Shown here: positions 6,814 to 12,041 of the stretch, one piece after another | How the letters are laid out: each line of letters opens with the position of its first letter | Numbering within the stretch: the first letter of the stretch is position 1 | Source of the DNA: Deltaproteobacteria bacterium RIFCSPHIGHO2_12_FULL_43_9 | Lineage (GTDB): Bacteria > Bdellovibrionota > O2-12-FULL-43-9 | Length of the DNA stretch: 12,041 nt | Direction of reading: 5' to 3' | Assembly: GCA_001798265.1 (NCBI GenBank) | Contig: MGRR01000099.1 | Span: forward strand, 1-12,041 | Notes under the pieces: generated by a model | Told to the model about the DNA's origin: nothing | The model's input: the letters and a program-made list of their open reading frames with translations, nothing else | Databases searched by the model: none | Translations under genes and position numbers: made by a program

Positions 6814-8025
6814 CTATTTTTGTTTTGTAACCTTGTACCCTTGAGCATTTAGATCGGAAATTATCGATTCAATATGATCCTGCCCCCTGGTTTCAAGCGT
6901 AAGATTTATTTCGGTTTCACCAAGTGGCATCTCTGATGACAACCTGTTGTGAATCACCTGCAATATATTGGCCTTATGCCCAGCGATAATCGTAGTGAGC
7001 CTTTGCAAGGCGCCCGGTTTATCAATGACAAACACAGACATTCTAACCAAGCGACCACTTTTGGCCAATCCACTCTCTATAATTCTTGAGAGCATGTTAA
7101 CATCAATATTACCACCTGTCAGAACCACCCCAATATTTTTATTTTTTACCGGGATCTTATTATAAAGCACTGCCGCCAGTGACGACGCTCCAGCACCTTC
7201 AACAACAACCTTACTCCTCTCCATTAATAAAAGAATCGCGCTTGCAATCTCTGCCTCCTCAACCAAAACAATGTCATCAACATACTTCTTCAAAATTTCC
7301 AACATCACAGGACTCGCCTGCTTCACGGCAATACCTTCCGCAATGGTTGCTTTTGCTTCAACCATCTCAGCCTTCCCGCTCCTGAATGACCTATACACAG
7401 ATGGAGAGTTTGATGCCTGCACACCAATGACCTGAATAGAGGGCTTTAAAGACTTCAAGGCAATTGCAATGCCACTAATTACACCTCCACCCCCAACGGG
7501 AACCACAACCAGATCCAGCTCTGGCGCCTGCTCCAAAAGCTCTAACCCAATTGTTCCCTGCCCAGCTATTATTTTTGGGTCTTCAAATGGATGGATAAAA
7601 ACCAAATCCCTTTTCTCTTTCAGCTCCATCGCGTGACCAAATGCCTCATGAAAACTGTCACCAAACAATATTACCTCCGCGCCATATCCCTTTGTTGCCG
7701 TCACCTTGACCAGCGGTGTTCCCTCAGGCATCACAATTGTCGCCTTAATACCCAACTGTTGCGCGTTTGAGGCGACCCCTTGCGCATGATTCCCCGCGGA
7801 CGCGGTTATAACACCCCTCTTCTTCTCATCCTCGGTTAAAGATAAAAGCTTTACCCTCGCACCACGGTATTTGAATGCCCCGGTGTGCTGCATATTCTCC
7901 ATTTTTAAATAAATATTATTCCCAACCATCGCGCTAAAATGACCGGTCTTTTTAATGGGCGTGTATAAAGCAATACCCTTAATTAACTCCCGAGCCTCTT
8001 TAATATCCTGAAGTGTTATATTCAT
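6814..8025 (-). CDS. ilvA: Threonine ammonia-lyase (threonine dehydratase) with ACT domain
   Basis: 403-aa PLP enzyme converting threonine to 2-oxobutanoate and ammonia, feeding isoleucine synthesis or threonine catabolism. The fold-type II catalytic domain (about 1-320) shows the PLP-binding Lys52 in TGAFKYRGA, the SAGNHAQG loop, and the phosphate-binding glycine loop VPVGGGG. A single C-terminal ACT domain (about 327-400, starting at VRMSVFVIDKPGALQR) marks the 'medium form' type, between short TdcB and the biosynthetic IlvA with two regulatory repeats, and suggests amino-acid feedback. ATG at 8025 gives the normal family N-terminus; an upstream in-frame ATG at 8070 adds 15 atypical residues. 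Neither has a good ribosome site, but TATAAT on the minus strand (8035-8040) would start transcription within a few bases of 8025, so the message may be nearly leaderless. Confidence 0.93.
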   Translation of the reverse strand: MNITLQDIKEARELIKGIALYTPIKKTGHFSAMVGNNIYLKMENMQHTGAFKYRGARVKLLSLTEDEKKRGVITASAGNHAQGVASNAQQLGIKATIVMPEGTPLVKVTATKGYGAEVILFGDSFHEAFGHAMELKEKRDLVFIHPFEDPKIIAGQGTIGLELLEQAPELDLVVVPVGGGGVISGIAIALKSLKPSIQVIGVQASNSPSVYRSFRSGKAEMVEAKATIAEGIAVKQASPVMLEILKKYVDDIVLVEEAEIASAILLLMERSKVVVEGAGASSLAAVLYNKIPVKNKNIGVVLTGGNIDVNMLSRIIESGLAKSGRLVRMSVFVIDKPGALQRLTTIIAGHKANILQVIHNRLSSEMPLGETEINLTLETRGQDHIESIISDLNAQGYKVTKQK

Positions 8026-8105
8026 AGTAAACTTATTATACTCCCGATATCCGACCGATGACCCAATCATAAGTCTATCTTACAACAATTGCCAATTACT
8101 GATTT

Positions 8106-9665
8106 TTATATTGGTCTTCCATTAACAGATTTTGGACCCTTGGGAAAAGGTCTAAGAAATGTATTATCCCTAAATGAGCCATCTGGTCTCGATAACCCGG
8201 CATCATACGCAACCGGGTTTGGAGATGCTTCCGCGTTCTTTCTTCTATAAAGTGCCAACCACTGATCAATCGCTTGAATATCCTGTGCGCCCCCCTCTCC
8301 TGCCGCAACAGTGCCAACAGTAGTCGCAAAGGCCTCCATATCTGCCAAATCATTCCCGATTTCTTCCAGCCTGTCTGCCGATTTCTTCAGTCTTTTATAA
8401 TAAATCTCATCCATAGCATCAGCAGATGCGAAAAATGAGAGAAGGCCGCCACTCGGCTTCCTCTTGCTTCTATCATATTCAGAATCTGCTTCTCTCTTTG
8501 ATAAAAGAATCTCTCCTTTTTGTCGTTCCAGGTTAACCAGACTTTTTTTCAACTCTTCAACATTTCCCCGCGCCTGCACCGCCACGCTGGATTCGCCGGC
8601 ACCAGATCTCTTGAGTTTCTTTAGTCGTCTCTCATATGCAGTTATCCTATATCGTAGATTTGCGATTGCGTTTGCATTACTCTGCCGGGCTTTTCTTGCC
8701 GCATCACGAACCTGATTATACATCTCCTTTATCTCAGCCTTTTTTTCATCAGACGCATTTGCGACCTCGTTGCCACCACCAGGAAGCAGCGTTTGTAAAA
8801 ATGGAGCCAAGGTTTGTAGTGCCGTACCAAGCTCAGCTACTTTTTTCTCTAATGCTTTGGTTTTTTCATCTAACGCAACAAGGGCTGGATCCTGCGCTTT
8901 CCCTGCACCTGCACCTTCGCCTTCGCCTTCACCTCCGCCTTTTTTTTCTGCACCCCCACCTCCTTCATCTGTATCTCCGCCTCCACCTTCGCCTTCACCT
9001 TCGCCCTCTTCCTCTGCACCCTCTTCTTCAGTCGCTGCGGCTTTCTCTTCTAGTATTTTCATAACCCCATCCGCAAGGTCTGACGTCTGTTCGTCAACAG
9101 CGTCACTACTTCTTTTAATTTCATCTAATAGTCTAGCCAATTCGGCCTTTTGTACCTCGTTTAATTTATCACCACTCAGTAATCGCTCTGCATTTTTATA
9201 TGTGTGCGTTGTTTCCAAAGTACAGCCGCGACATGTAGTTCCCCCTCCAGGTGTTGATGCACCCCCGATAGCGCCACCATCCCCGTCTCCTGGTGAAAAT
9301 GGGTTTAAGCTTAACGTAGCTATAGCTACCAAGTCAGGTATATCTACTTCTGGAGCTTTACCCTCATCTCCGGCACCACCTTGCCTTATTCGTGGCCACG
9401 CGGGATTAAAGCCTAATACTCTAGCAATATCTTCATCATTAACTTCACGATTAAAAACTTGATCTAAATTATTTCCGCCCGTTTCCCGGTCAATTTTAAA
9501 CCTTGCAGCTTCTGGCACAGCCGCAGGTGGCACCGGACTTGTACCTGCAGCTGCAAGTGACATTTCAGTTGTAATTGCAGTTGCGGTTGCGGTTGCAAAA
9601 AATAACATTGAAAAACTCATGAGGGAGATAAAACAATGTCTATTTTTTTGATCACTTCTTTTCAT
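8106..9665 (-). CDS. Large secreted Glu/Gly-rich coiled-coil protein, unknown function
   Basis: 519 aa. A long basic n-region (KRSDQKNRH) and hydrophobic core (CFISLMSFSMLFF) end in Ala/Thr repeats (ATATATA), a Sec signal peptide cut near residue 30. The mature chain has a Pro/Ala-rich start, a CRGC pair (Cys145, Cys148) in a Gly-rich loop, a helical segment (155-212), a low-complexity Glu/Gly tract (about 213-256), and then long charged helices likely to form coiled coils (262-285, 302-400, 418-446). A short hydrophobic stretch, GLLSFFASADAM (407-418), lies between the last two. It has no barrel end, LPxTG or catalytic motif. Upstream in-frame starts (GTG 9719, ATG 9704) would bury the signal peptide, so ATG at 9665 is preferred. 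I do not recognise a family; a periplasmic or surface structural role is a guess. The threonine dehydratase gene follows 80 bp downstream. Confidence 0.72.
   Translation of the reverse strand: MKRSDQKNRHCFISLMSFSMLFFATATATAITTEMSLAAAGTSPVPPAAVPEAARFKIDRETGGNNLDQVFNREVNDEDIARVLGFNPAWPRIRQGGAGDEGKAPEVDIPDLVAIATLSLNPFSPGDGDGGAIGGASTPGGGTTCRGCTLETTHTYKNAERLLSGDKLNEVQKAELARLLDEIKRSSDAVDEQTSDLADGVMKILEEKAAATEEEGAEEEGEGEGEGGGGDTDEGGGGAEKKGGGEGEGEGAGAGKAQDPALVALDEKTKALEKKVAELGTALQTLAPFLQTLLPGGGNEVANASDEKKAEIKEMYNQVRDAARKARQSNANAIANLRYRITAYERRLKKLKRSGAGESSVAVQARGNVEELKKSLVNLERQKGEILLSKREADSEYDRSKRKPSGGLLSFFASADAMDEIYYKRLKKSADRLEEIGNDLADMEAFATTVGTVAAGEGGAQDIQAIDQWLALYRRKNAEASPNPVAYDAGLSRPDGSFRDNTFLRPFPKGPKSVNGRPI
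8898..9029 (-). repeat. Coding hexanucleotide-like repeat (Glu/Gly tract)
   Basis: On the minus strand this tract is almost purely purine and built of imperfect GAAGGC/GAAGGT-type hexamers, encoding GEGEGEGGGG, GGGAEKKGGG and GEGEGEGAGAG runs. Because the unit is 6 bp, slippage would change the number of Glu-Gly pairs without a frameshift. Confidence 0.65.
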
Positions 9666-9849
9666 ATTTAAATAGCTTCTATTTGTTTTAAAGATATTGC
9701 CCATAAAAATAGCAAGCACCGTGCCAGGAATTTGTTGAAGAATTCTAATGACTTATAATATTGATTAATAAAATTAATGTAGATTTTTTAGGCACACCGG
9801 AAAAGAAGAATTTTTATAACCAAATACGCAACAATTACCGACTGTTTAA
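9666..9849. other. AT-rich intergenic region between the secreted protein and vapBC
   Basis: About 180 bp of AT-rich DNA between divergent genes, holding their 5' signals. I find no RNA gene or convincing hairpin, and no clear promoter for the minus-strand gene. Confidence 0.4.
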
Positions 9850-9871
9850 GATATGGAAAATATGCTACTCT
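9843..9871 (+). promoter_or_regulatory. Promoter of vapBC
   Basis: An extended -10, TG-C-TACTCT (9863-9871), is preceded at 17 bp by a weak TGTTTA -35 (9843-9848). The predicted start near 9878 leaves a leader of about 35 nt before the antitoxin ATG, with AAGGGG at 9900-9905 as the ribosome site. Confidence 0.45.
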
Positions 9872-9882
9872 TTTTCTATATC
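9850..9882. promoter_or_regulatory. Inverted repeat over the vapBC promoter, candidate VapB operator
   Basis: GATATGGAAAA (9850-9860) and TTTTCTATATC (9872-9882) are complementary at 10 of 11 positions with an 11-bp spacer, so the half-sites are 22 bp apart centre to centre, two helical turns. The spacer contains the predicted -10. VapB ribbon-helix-helix antitoxins bind such sites cooperatively with VapC, so this is the expected autoregulatory operator. Confidence 0.5.
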
Positions 9883-9912
9883 GAGCATTGCCTCACAAGA
9901 AGGGGTTATTCA

Positions 9913-10122
9913 ATGACTACAAAAAAGATAGCGACAAACATTCCAAACGAGCTGTTGAGGGAAGCCGTTAAACTTACGGGACTCAATCAAACACGAACCT
10001 TGATTGAGGGACTAAAAGAGTTAATAGCCCAAAAAAAGAGAATGGCTCTACTAGCCTTAAAGGGGAAGCTACATTTTTCAATTGACACCAACAAATCACG
10101 TCAACGAAAAATTGTTAAATAA
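9913..10122 (+). CDS. vapB: VapB-type ribbon-helix-helix antitoxin
   Basis: 69-aa antitoxin. The N-terminal strand KIATNIP followed by helices NELLREAVKLTG and TRTLIEGLKELIAQKK is the ribbon-helix-helix pattern of the short VapB antitoxin family that also contains MALLALKGKL. The basic C-terminal tail would be the toxin-wrapping segment. The ATG at 9913 is preceded by AAGGGG at 7 nt. An in-frame ATG at 9853 lies inside the operator/promoter and is rejected. The gene is followed after 2 nt by the PIN toxin gene, forming one operon. Confidence 0.85.
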   Translation: MTTKKIATNIPNELLREAVKLTGLNQTRTLIEGLKELIAQKKRMALLALKGKLHFSIDTNKSRQRKIVK

Positions 10123-10124
10123 CC

Positions 10125-10526
10125 ATGATTACTTCCTCAAGAGTAATTGTAGATACATCTGTATTTATTTCATTTTTTAGAGGCAAGTCTGAGCCTGAAT
10201 TTGAAAAACTTCTTCTGGAAAACAAGATCGTTCTTTCACCATACGTCAGACTAGAACTGCTACAAGGTATTAGAAAAAATGAACTCTCTAAGCTTGAATA
10301 CGTCCTTGAAGGTATTGAATTAATCCCCTCTGGTGAAGAAACCTTTGAAGAATGTGAGGTCCTCTTAAGGGAAATTTCAGGGAAGGGTTACGTGTTTGGT
10401 TTAGTTGACCTACTCCTGGCCGCCGACTCTAGAATTTATGATATTCCAATTTATTCATATGACAAAGCCTTTAAAATTTTATCTGACAATAAACTTATTC
10501 CAGGATTATTGCATTTAATTCACTAA
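10125..10526 (+). CDS. vapC: VapC-type PIN-domain ribonuclease toxin
   Basis: 133-aa PIN-domain endoribonuclease, which in the VapC family cleaves specific tRNAs or rRNA in a Mg2+-dependent manner. All acidic active-site positions are present: Asp10 (VDTSVFISFF), Glu44 (LELLQG), Asp95 (GLVDLLLAAD, with Asp101 nearby) and Asp113 (YSYDKAF). The length is normal. The ATG begins 2 nt after the antitoxin stop and has no ribosome site of its own, so translation is probably coupled to vapB. Nothing suggests inactivation. Confidence 0.9.
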   Translation: MITSSRVIVDTSVFISFFRGKSEPEFEKLLLENKIVLSPYVRLELLQGIRKNELSKLEYVLEGIELIPSGEETFEECEVLLREISGKGYVFGLVDLLLAADSRIYDIPIYSYDKAFKILSDNKLIPGLLHLIH

Positions 10527-10533
10527 ATTTTAA

Positions 10534-10656
10534 TTATTTAATCTCATTCCCATACCGATCGAAACTACGCTTAAGGTTCAGATCCACGTAATTGGGATTA
10601 TTTTTTTTGAAGTCTTCCCTTGCTTCTTCAAGTTTTTTTCTAGTACACAATTTCAA
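10534..10656 (-). pseudogene. Remnant C-terminus of an unknown gene
   Basis: On the minus strand a 40-codon frame ends in TAA at 10534-10536 and reads, in parts, TRKKLEEAREDFKKNNPNY then VDLNLKRSFDRYGNEIK. The composition is that of a real, charged, helical protein tail rather than random AT-rich frame. An in-frame TAA at 10657-10659 ends it upstream; there is no ATG and no ribosome site, only a TTG at 10654-10656. The simplest reading is a gene tail whose front was lost when repeats accumulated at 10670-10880. I do not recognise the family. It ends only 7 bp beyond the vapC stop, on the opposite strand. Confidence 0.45.
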
Positions 10657-10671
10657 TTAAAGAAGCGTTGG

Positions 10672-10732
10672 ATCCCCGTTTTCACGGGGATGACTGTATA
10701 CGGGGATGACTGCATGCGGGGATGACAGTACA
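10672..10732. repeat. Hairpin plus three 16-bp tandem repeats
   Basis: A perfect 8-bp stem, ATCCCCGT (10672-10679) with ACGGGGAT (10684-10691) around TTTC, runs into three tandem 16-bp units. They are CGGGGATGACTGTATA (10685-10700), CGGGGATGACTGCATG (10701-10716) and CGGGGATGACAGTACA (10717-10732). The CGGGGATGAC core is invariant and the last six bases vary. The core resembles the GGGATGAC ends of the adjacent repeat element. The array stops two bases before the terminal repeat of that element. Confidence 0.8.
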
Positions 10733-10734
10733 CT

Positions 10735-10880
10735 CTAGTAGACTGTTTCAAAAGTTTCGTCATTCCGGCGAAAGCCGGAATCCATAAGATTAGCGCTAGA
10801 TCCCGGCTGGAGCCTGTACTCCGCGAAAGCGGGGTGCCGGGATGACAAATATGAGCAAAATTTATGAAACAGTCTACTAG
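10735..10880. mobile_element. MITE-like element with 16-bp terminal inverted repeats
   Basis: CTAGTAGACTGTTTCA (10735-10750) and TGAAACAGTCTACTAG (10865-10880) are perfect inverted repeats bounding 146 bp with no gene. The outermost CTAG is self-complementary, so the element may instead be 10739-10876 with 12-bp repeats and a 4-bp CTAG target duplication. The size and structure fit a non-autonomous miniature transposon mobilised in trans, but the transposase family cannot be told from the termini. Its right end lies 47 bp from the operator of AbiE locus 2. Confidence 0.7.
10759..10846. repeat. REP-like nested hairpins inside the MITE
   Basis: The left hairpin is ATTCCGGC-GAAA-GCCGGAAT (10762-10781). 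The right structure has outer arms ATCCCGGC (10800-10807) and GCCGGGAT (10836-10843) and an inner stem ACTCCGC-GAAA-GCGGGGT (10818-10835, one G-T pair). The outer ends, GTCATTCCGGC (10759-10769) and GCCGGGATGAC (10836-10846), are themselves complementary at 10 of 11 bases, so the whole unit can fold into one cruciform. GAAA-loop repeats of this type are widely dispersed in bacterial chromosomes. Confidence 0.75.
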
Positions 10881-10927
10881 GTTTAATTGTTTGAGCTTAA
10901 ATTTTAGCCACTATGTGGATAATTATT

Positions 10928-10993
10928 CAACATACTGGATATTGACTCATATGATTTTATATGTCAGTATGTTGACAATTAATCAACATACTG
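10928..10993. promoter_or_regulatory. Triple-site operator of AbiE locus 2
   Basis: CAACATACTG occurs at 10928-10937 and 10984-10993, with a reversed copy, CAGTATGTTG, at 10965-10974. Copies 1 and 3 share TCAACATACTGG. Copies 2 and 3 form a perfect 11-bp-arm inverted repeat, 10965-10975 with 10983-10993 and a 7-bp spacer, ending 8 bp before the AbiEi ATG. A promoter is not clear; TATATG at 10958-10963 with TGGATA at 10936-10941 (16 bp apart) would lie between sites. This is probably where AbiEi 2 binds to repress itself. Confidence 0.68.
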
Positions 10994-11001
10994 GGAAGTT
11001 A

Positions 11002-11619
11002 ATGGAAAAAGGTGAAATACTTAATTTAATTCCAACTCCTGAATTTGACTATACATTCCTTTCTTTCGCACTTAAAGATTATAGGTACCCAAGAAATAAA
11101 ATAGGGGACTTAATAAGGTCTAAAAAGATAATAAGGGTTAAAAAAGGGATATATGTTAAAGCGGGTAGTCAGTACAGTAAATTCGTTTTGGCAAACATGA
11201 TATTTGGCCCCTCTTATATATCTGAGGACTCGGCGCTGTCGTACTACGGCTTGATACCAGAGCAGGTTTACACAGTAACAAGTATGACTTGCAACAGAAA
11301 AAAATATTATGAGACTCCGATTGGAGTGTTTAGTTACAATGTTTTACCCATCGAAGTATATTCTACGGGATTTCAGAGAATTTCTCTTGATTCAAAAAGA
11401 GCTTTTCTTATCGCAACTCCAGAAAAAGCCCTGGTAGACAGGCTATGGCGCGTGAAAGGTCTGGATAATCTTTCTGCCACTAAAGACTACTTGTTTATGA
11501 ATATGCGATTCAGTGAAAACACAGAATTGCCATTATCCGTAAAACAATTCAGGGAATTGTTTAAAATATCAAAACACAAATTTATAACCCATCTAATTGA
11601 AATTTTTTCGAAGGCGTAA
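11002..11619 (+). CDS. Type IV antitoxin, AbiEi family (locus 2)
   Basis: 205-aa antitoxin/autorepressor, the paralogue of the protein at 5294-5926. An N-terminal winged-helix region (about 1-55; NKIGDLIRSKKIIRVKKGIYV is the recognition helix and wing) is followed by the same core motifs: SEDSALSYYGLIPE (74-87), TSMTCNRKKYYETPIGVFSY (93-112) and TPEKALVDRLW (139-149). The frame is open to an ATG at 10864, but that start lies in the MITE terminal repeat and the extra 46 residues would be read through the operator. The ATG at 11002, with weak GGGAAG upstream, gives the family length. The toxin gene starts 4 nt after the stop. Confidence 0.87.
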   Translation: MEKGEILNLIPTPEFDYTFLSFALKDYRYPRNKIGDLIRSKKIIRVKKGIYVKAGSQYSKFVLANMIFGPSYISEDSALSYYGLIPEQVYTVTSMTCNRKKYYETPIGVFSYNVLPIEVYSTGFQRISLDSKRAFLIATPEKALVDRLWRVKGLDNLSATKDYLFMNMRFSENTELPLSVKQFRELFKISKHKFITHLIEIFSKA

Positions 11620-11623
11620 ACCT

Positions 11624-12041
11624 ATGAAAGATTTAATTATTCTGCGCATTAAAAATGCTGAAGCAAAGAACCCGGGAACTGAAGAATTAATTATTAAGGA
11701 GATAATACAGGAAATAGCCTTGCTAGGACTATGGAGAGCGAAATTTTTTGAGCATTCCGCATTTTATGGTGGTACGGCTCTCAAATTGTTCTACGGATTA
11801 AATCGCTTTTCGGAAGATCTGGATTTTACTTTGCTTAAAAAGAAAAAAGATTTTGGATTCGGTTTATTCTGCGGGGCAGTCAAGAATGAACTTGAAAGCT
11901 TCGGATTCTCAGTCGACATTACAGAAAAAAAGAAAGGCTTTGAATCTCAAGTTCAATCGGCATTTATCAAAACTAATACGCAGGCAACTTTTATTTCTGT
12001 TGGATCAAAATTCTCCACCTATAAGAATGCAATTTTAAAAG
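11624..12041 (+). CDS. AbiEii-family nucleotidyltransferase toxin (locus 2), truncated by window end
   Basis: 139 codons are visible and the frame is still open at the last base, so this is the N-terminal half of a protein that should be around 250-300 aa. The nucleotidyltransferase signature is intact: YGGTALKLFYG (48-58) followed by RFSEDLDF (61-68), with Asp65 and Asp67 as the metal-binding pair. The helical N-terminus (NAEAKNPGTEELIIKEIIQE) resembles other AbiEii proteins. It differs clearly from the toxin at 5923-6729, so the two loci are not a recent duplication. The later acidic and GRDxxD motifs lie beyond the window, so function cannot be confirmed. Confidence 0.85.
   Translation, partial: MKDLIILRIKNAEAKNPGTEELIIKEIIQEIALLGLWRAKFFEHSAFYGGTALKLFYGLNRFSEDLDFTLLKKKKDFGFGLFCGAVKNELESFGFSVDITEKKKGFESQVQSAFIKTNTQATFISVGSKFSTYKNAILK

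Noticed and set aside
8770..9462. Long plus-strand Pro/Ser-rich open frame (230 aa)
   Set aside because: It is the antisense shadow of the Glu/Gly-rich tract of the secreted-protein gene; the Pro/Ser runs are the complement of Gly/Glu codons, and the minus-strand frame has a signal peptide and coiled coils.
9853..9912. N-terminal extension of VapB from the ATG at 9853
   Set aside because: It overlaps the -10 and the inverted repeat; ATG at 9913 has a good ribosome site and starts the ribbon-helix-helix domain.
10672..10691. Rho-independent terminator after vapC
   Set aside because: The stem is strong, but it is followed by GACTGTATA rather than a T-run and lies about 145 bp beyond the stop.
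10672..10732. CRISPR array
   Set aside because: The three units are 16-bp direct tandems with no spacers of CRISPR length and no cas genes nearby.
10864..11001. N-terminal extension of AbiEi 2 from the ATG at 10864
   Set aside because: It begins in the MITE terminal repeat and reads through the operator copies; the family length and N-terminal domain start at 11002.

Overview
The window looks like a Gram-negative, rather AT-rich bacterial chromosome. It carries a secreted protein with a beta-barrel look and a terminal Phe (typical of outer-membrane proteins), several Sec signal peptides, an MgtE magnesium transporter and a tRNA with encoded CCA. I cannot name the phylum from sequence alone. 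TTG is used as a start at least once, for the IMPDH/GMP reductase-family gene.

Left part (1-5039), mostly housekeeping. On the minus strand are mgtE, a small secreted protein of unknown function, a CBS-less IMP dehydrogenase/GMP reductase-family enzyme, and a putative outer-membrane barrel protein that sits 16 bp upstream of that enzyme and may share its transcript. A tRNA-Phe(GAA) gene lies between mgtE and the small secreted protein. On the plus strand, divergent from the barrel gene, is an aldo/keto reductase with a complete Asp-Tyr-Lys-His tetrad.

Right part (5040-12041), mixed core and accessory. Three toxin-antitoxin loci lie on the plus strand: a complete AbiEi/AbiEii pair (5294-6729), a complete VapB/VapC pair (9913-10526), and a second AbiEi/AbiEii pair (11002-end) whose toxin runs off the window. 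Each has its own candidate operator: a perfect 14-bp-arm inverted repeat before AbiE locus 1, an 11-bp-arm inverted repeat straddling the -10 of vapBC, and three copies of a 10-12-mer before AbiE locus 2. The three designs share no obvious sequence. Between AbiE locus 1 and vapBC, on the minus strand, are a threonine dehydratase with an ACT domain and a large secreted Glu/Gly-rich, coiled-coil protein of unknown function.

The 475 bp between vapC and the second AbiE locus are packed with non-coding structure. They hold a 40-codon gene remnant on the minus strand, a hairpin followed by three 16-bp tandem repeats, and a MITE-like element of about 146 bp. The element has perfect 16-bp terminal inverted repeats around REP-like GAAA-loop hairpins. 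The region looks like an accumulation point for toxin-antitoxin modules and small repeats. No wholly new multi-gene system is evident. The most interesting points are the distinct operators of the paralogous AbiE loci, the MITE/remnant junction, the atypical IMPDH/GMPR enzyme and the unclassified secreted protein.
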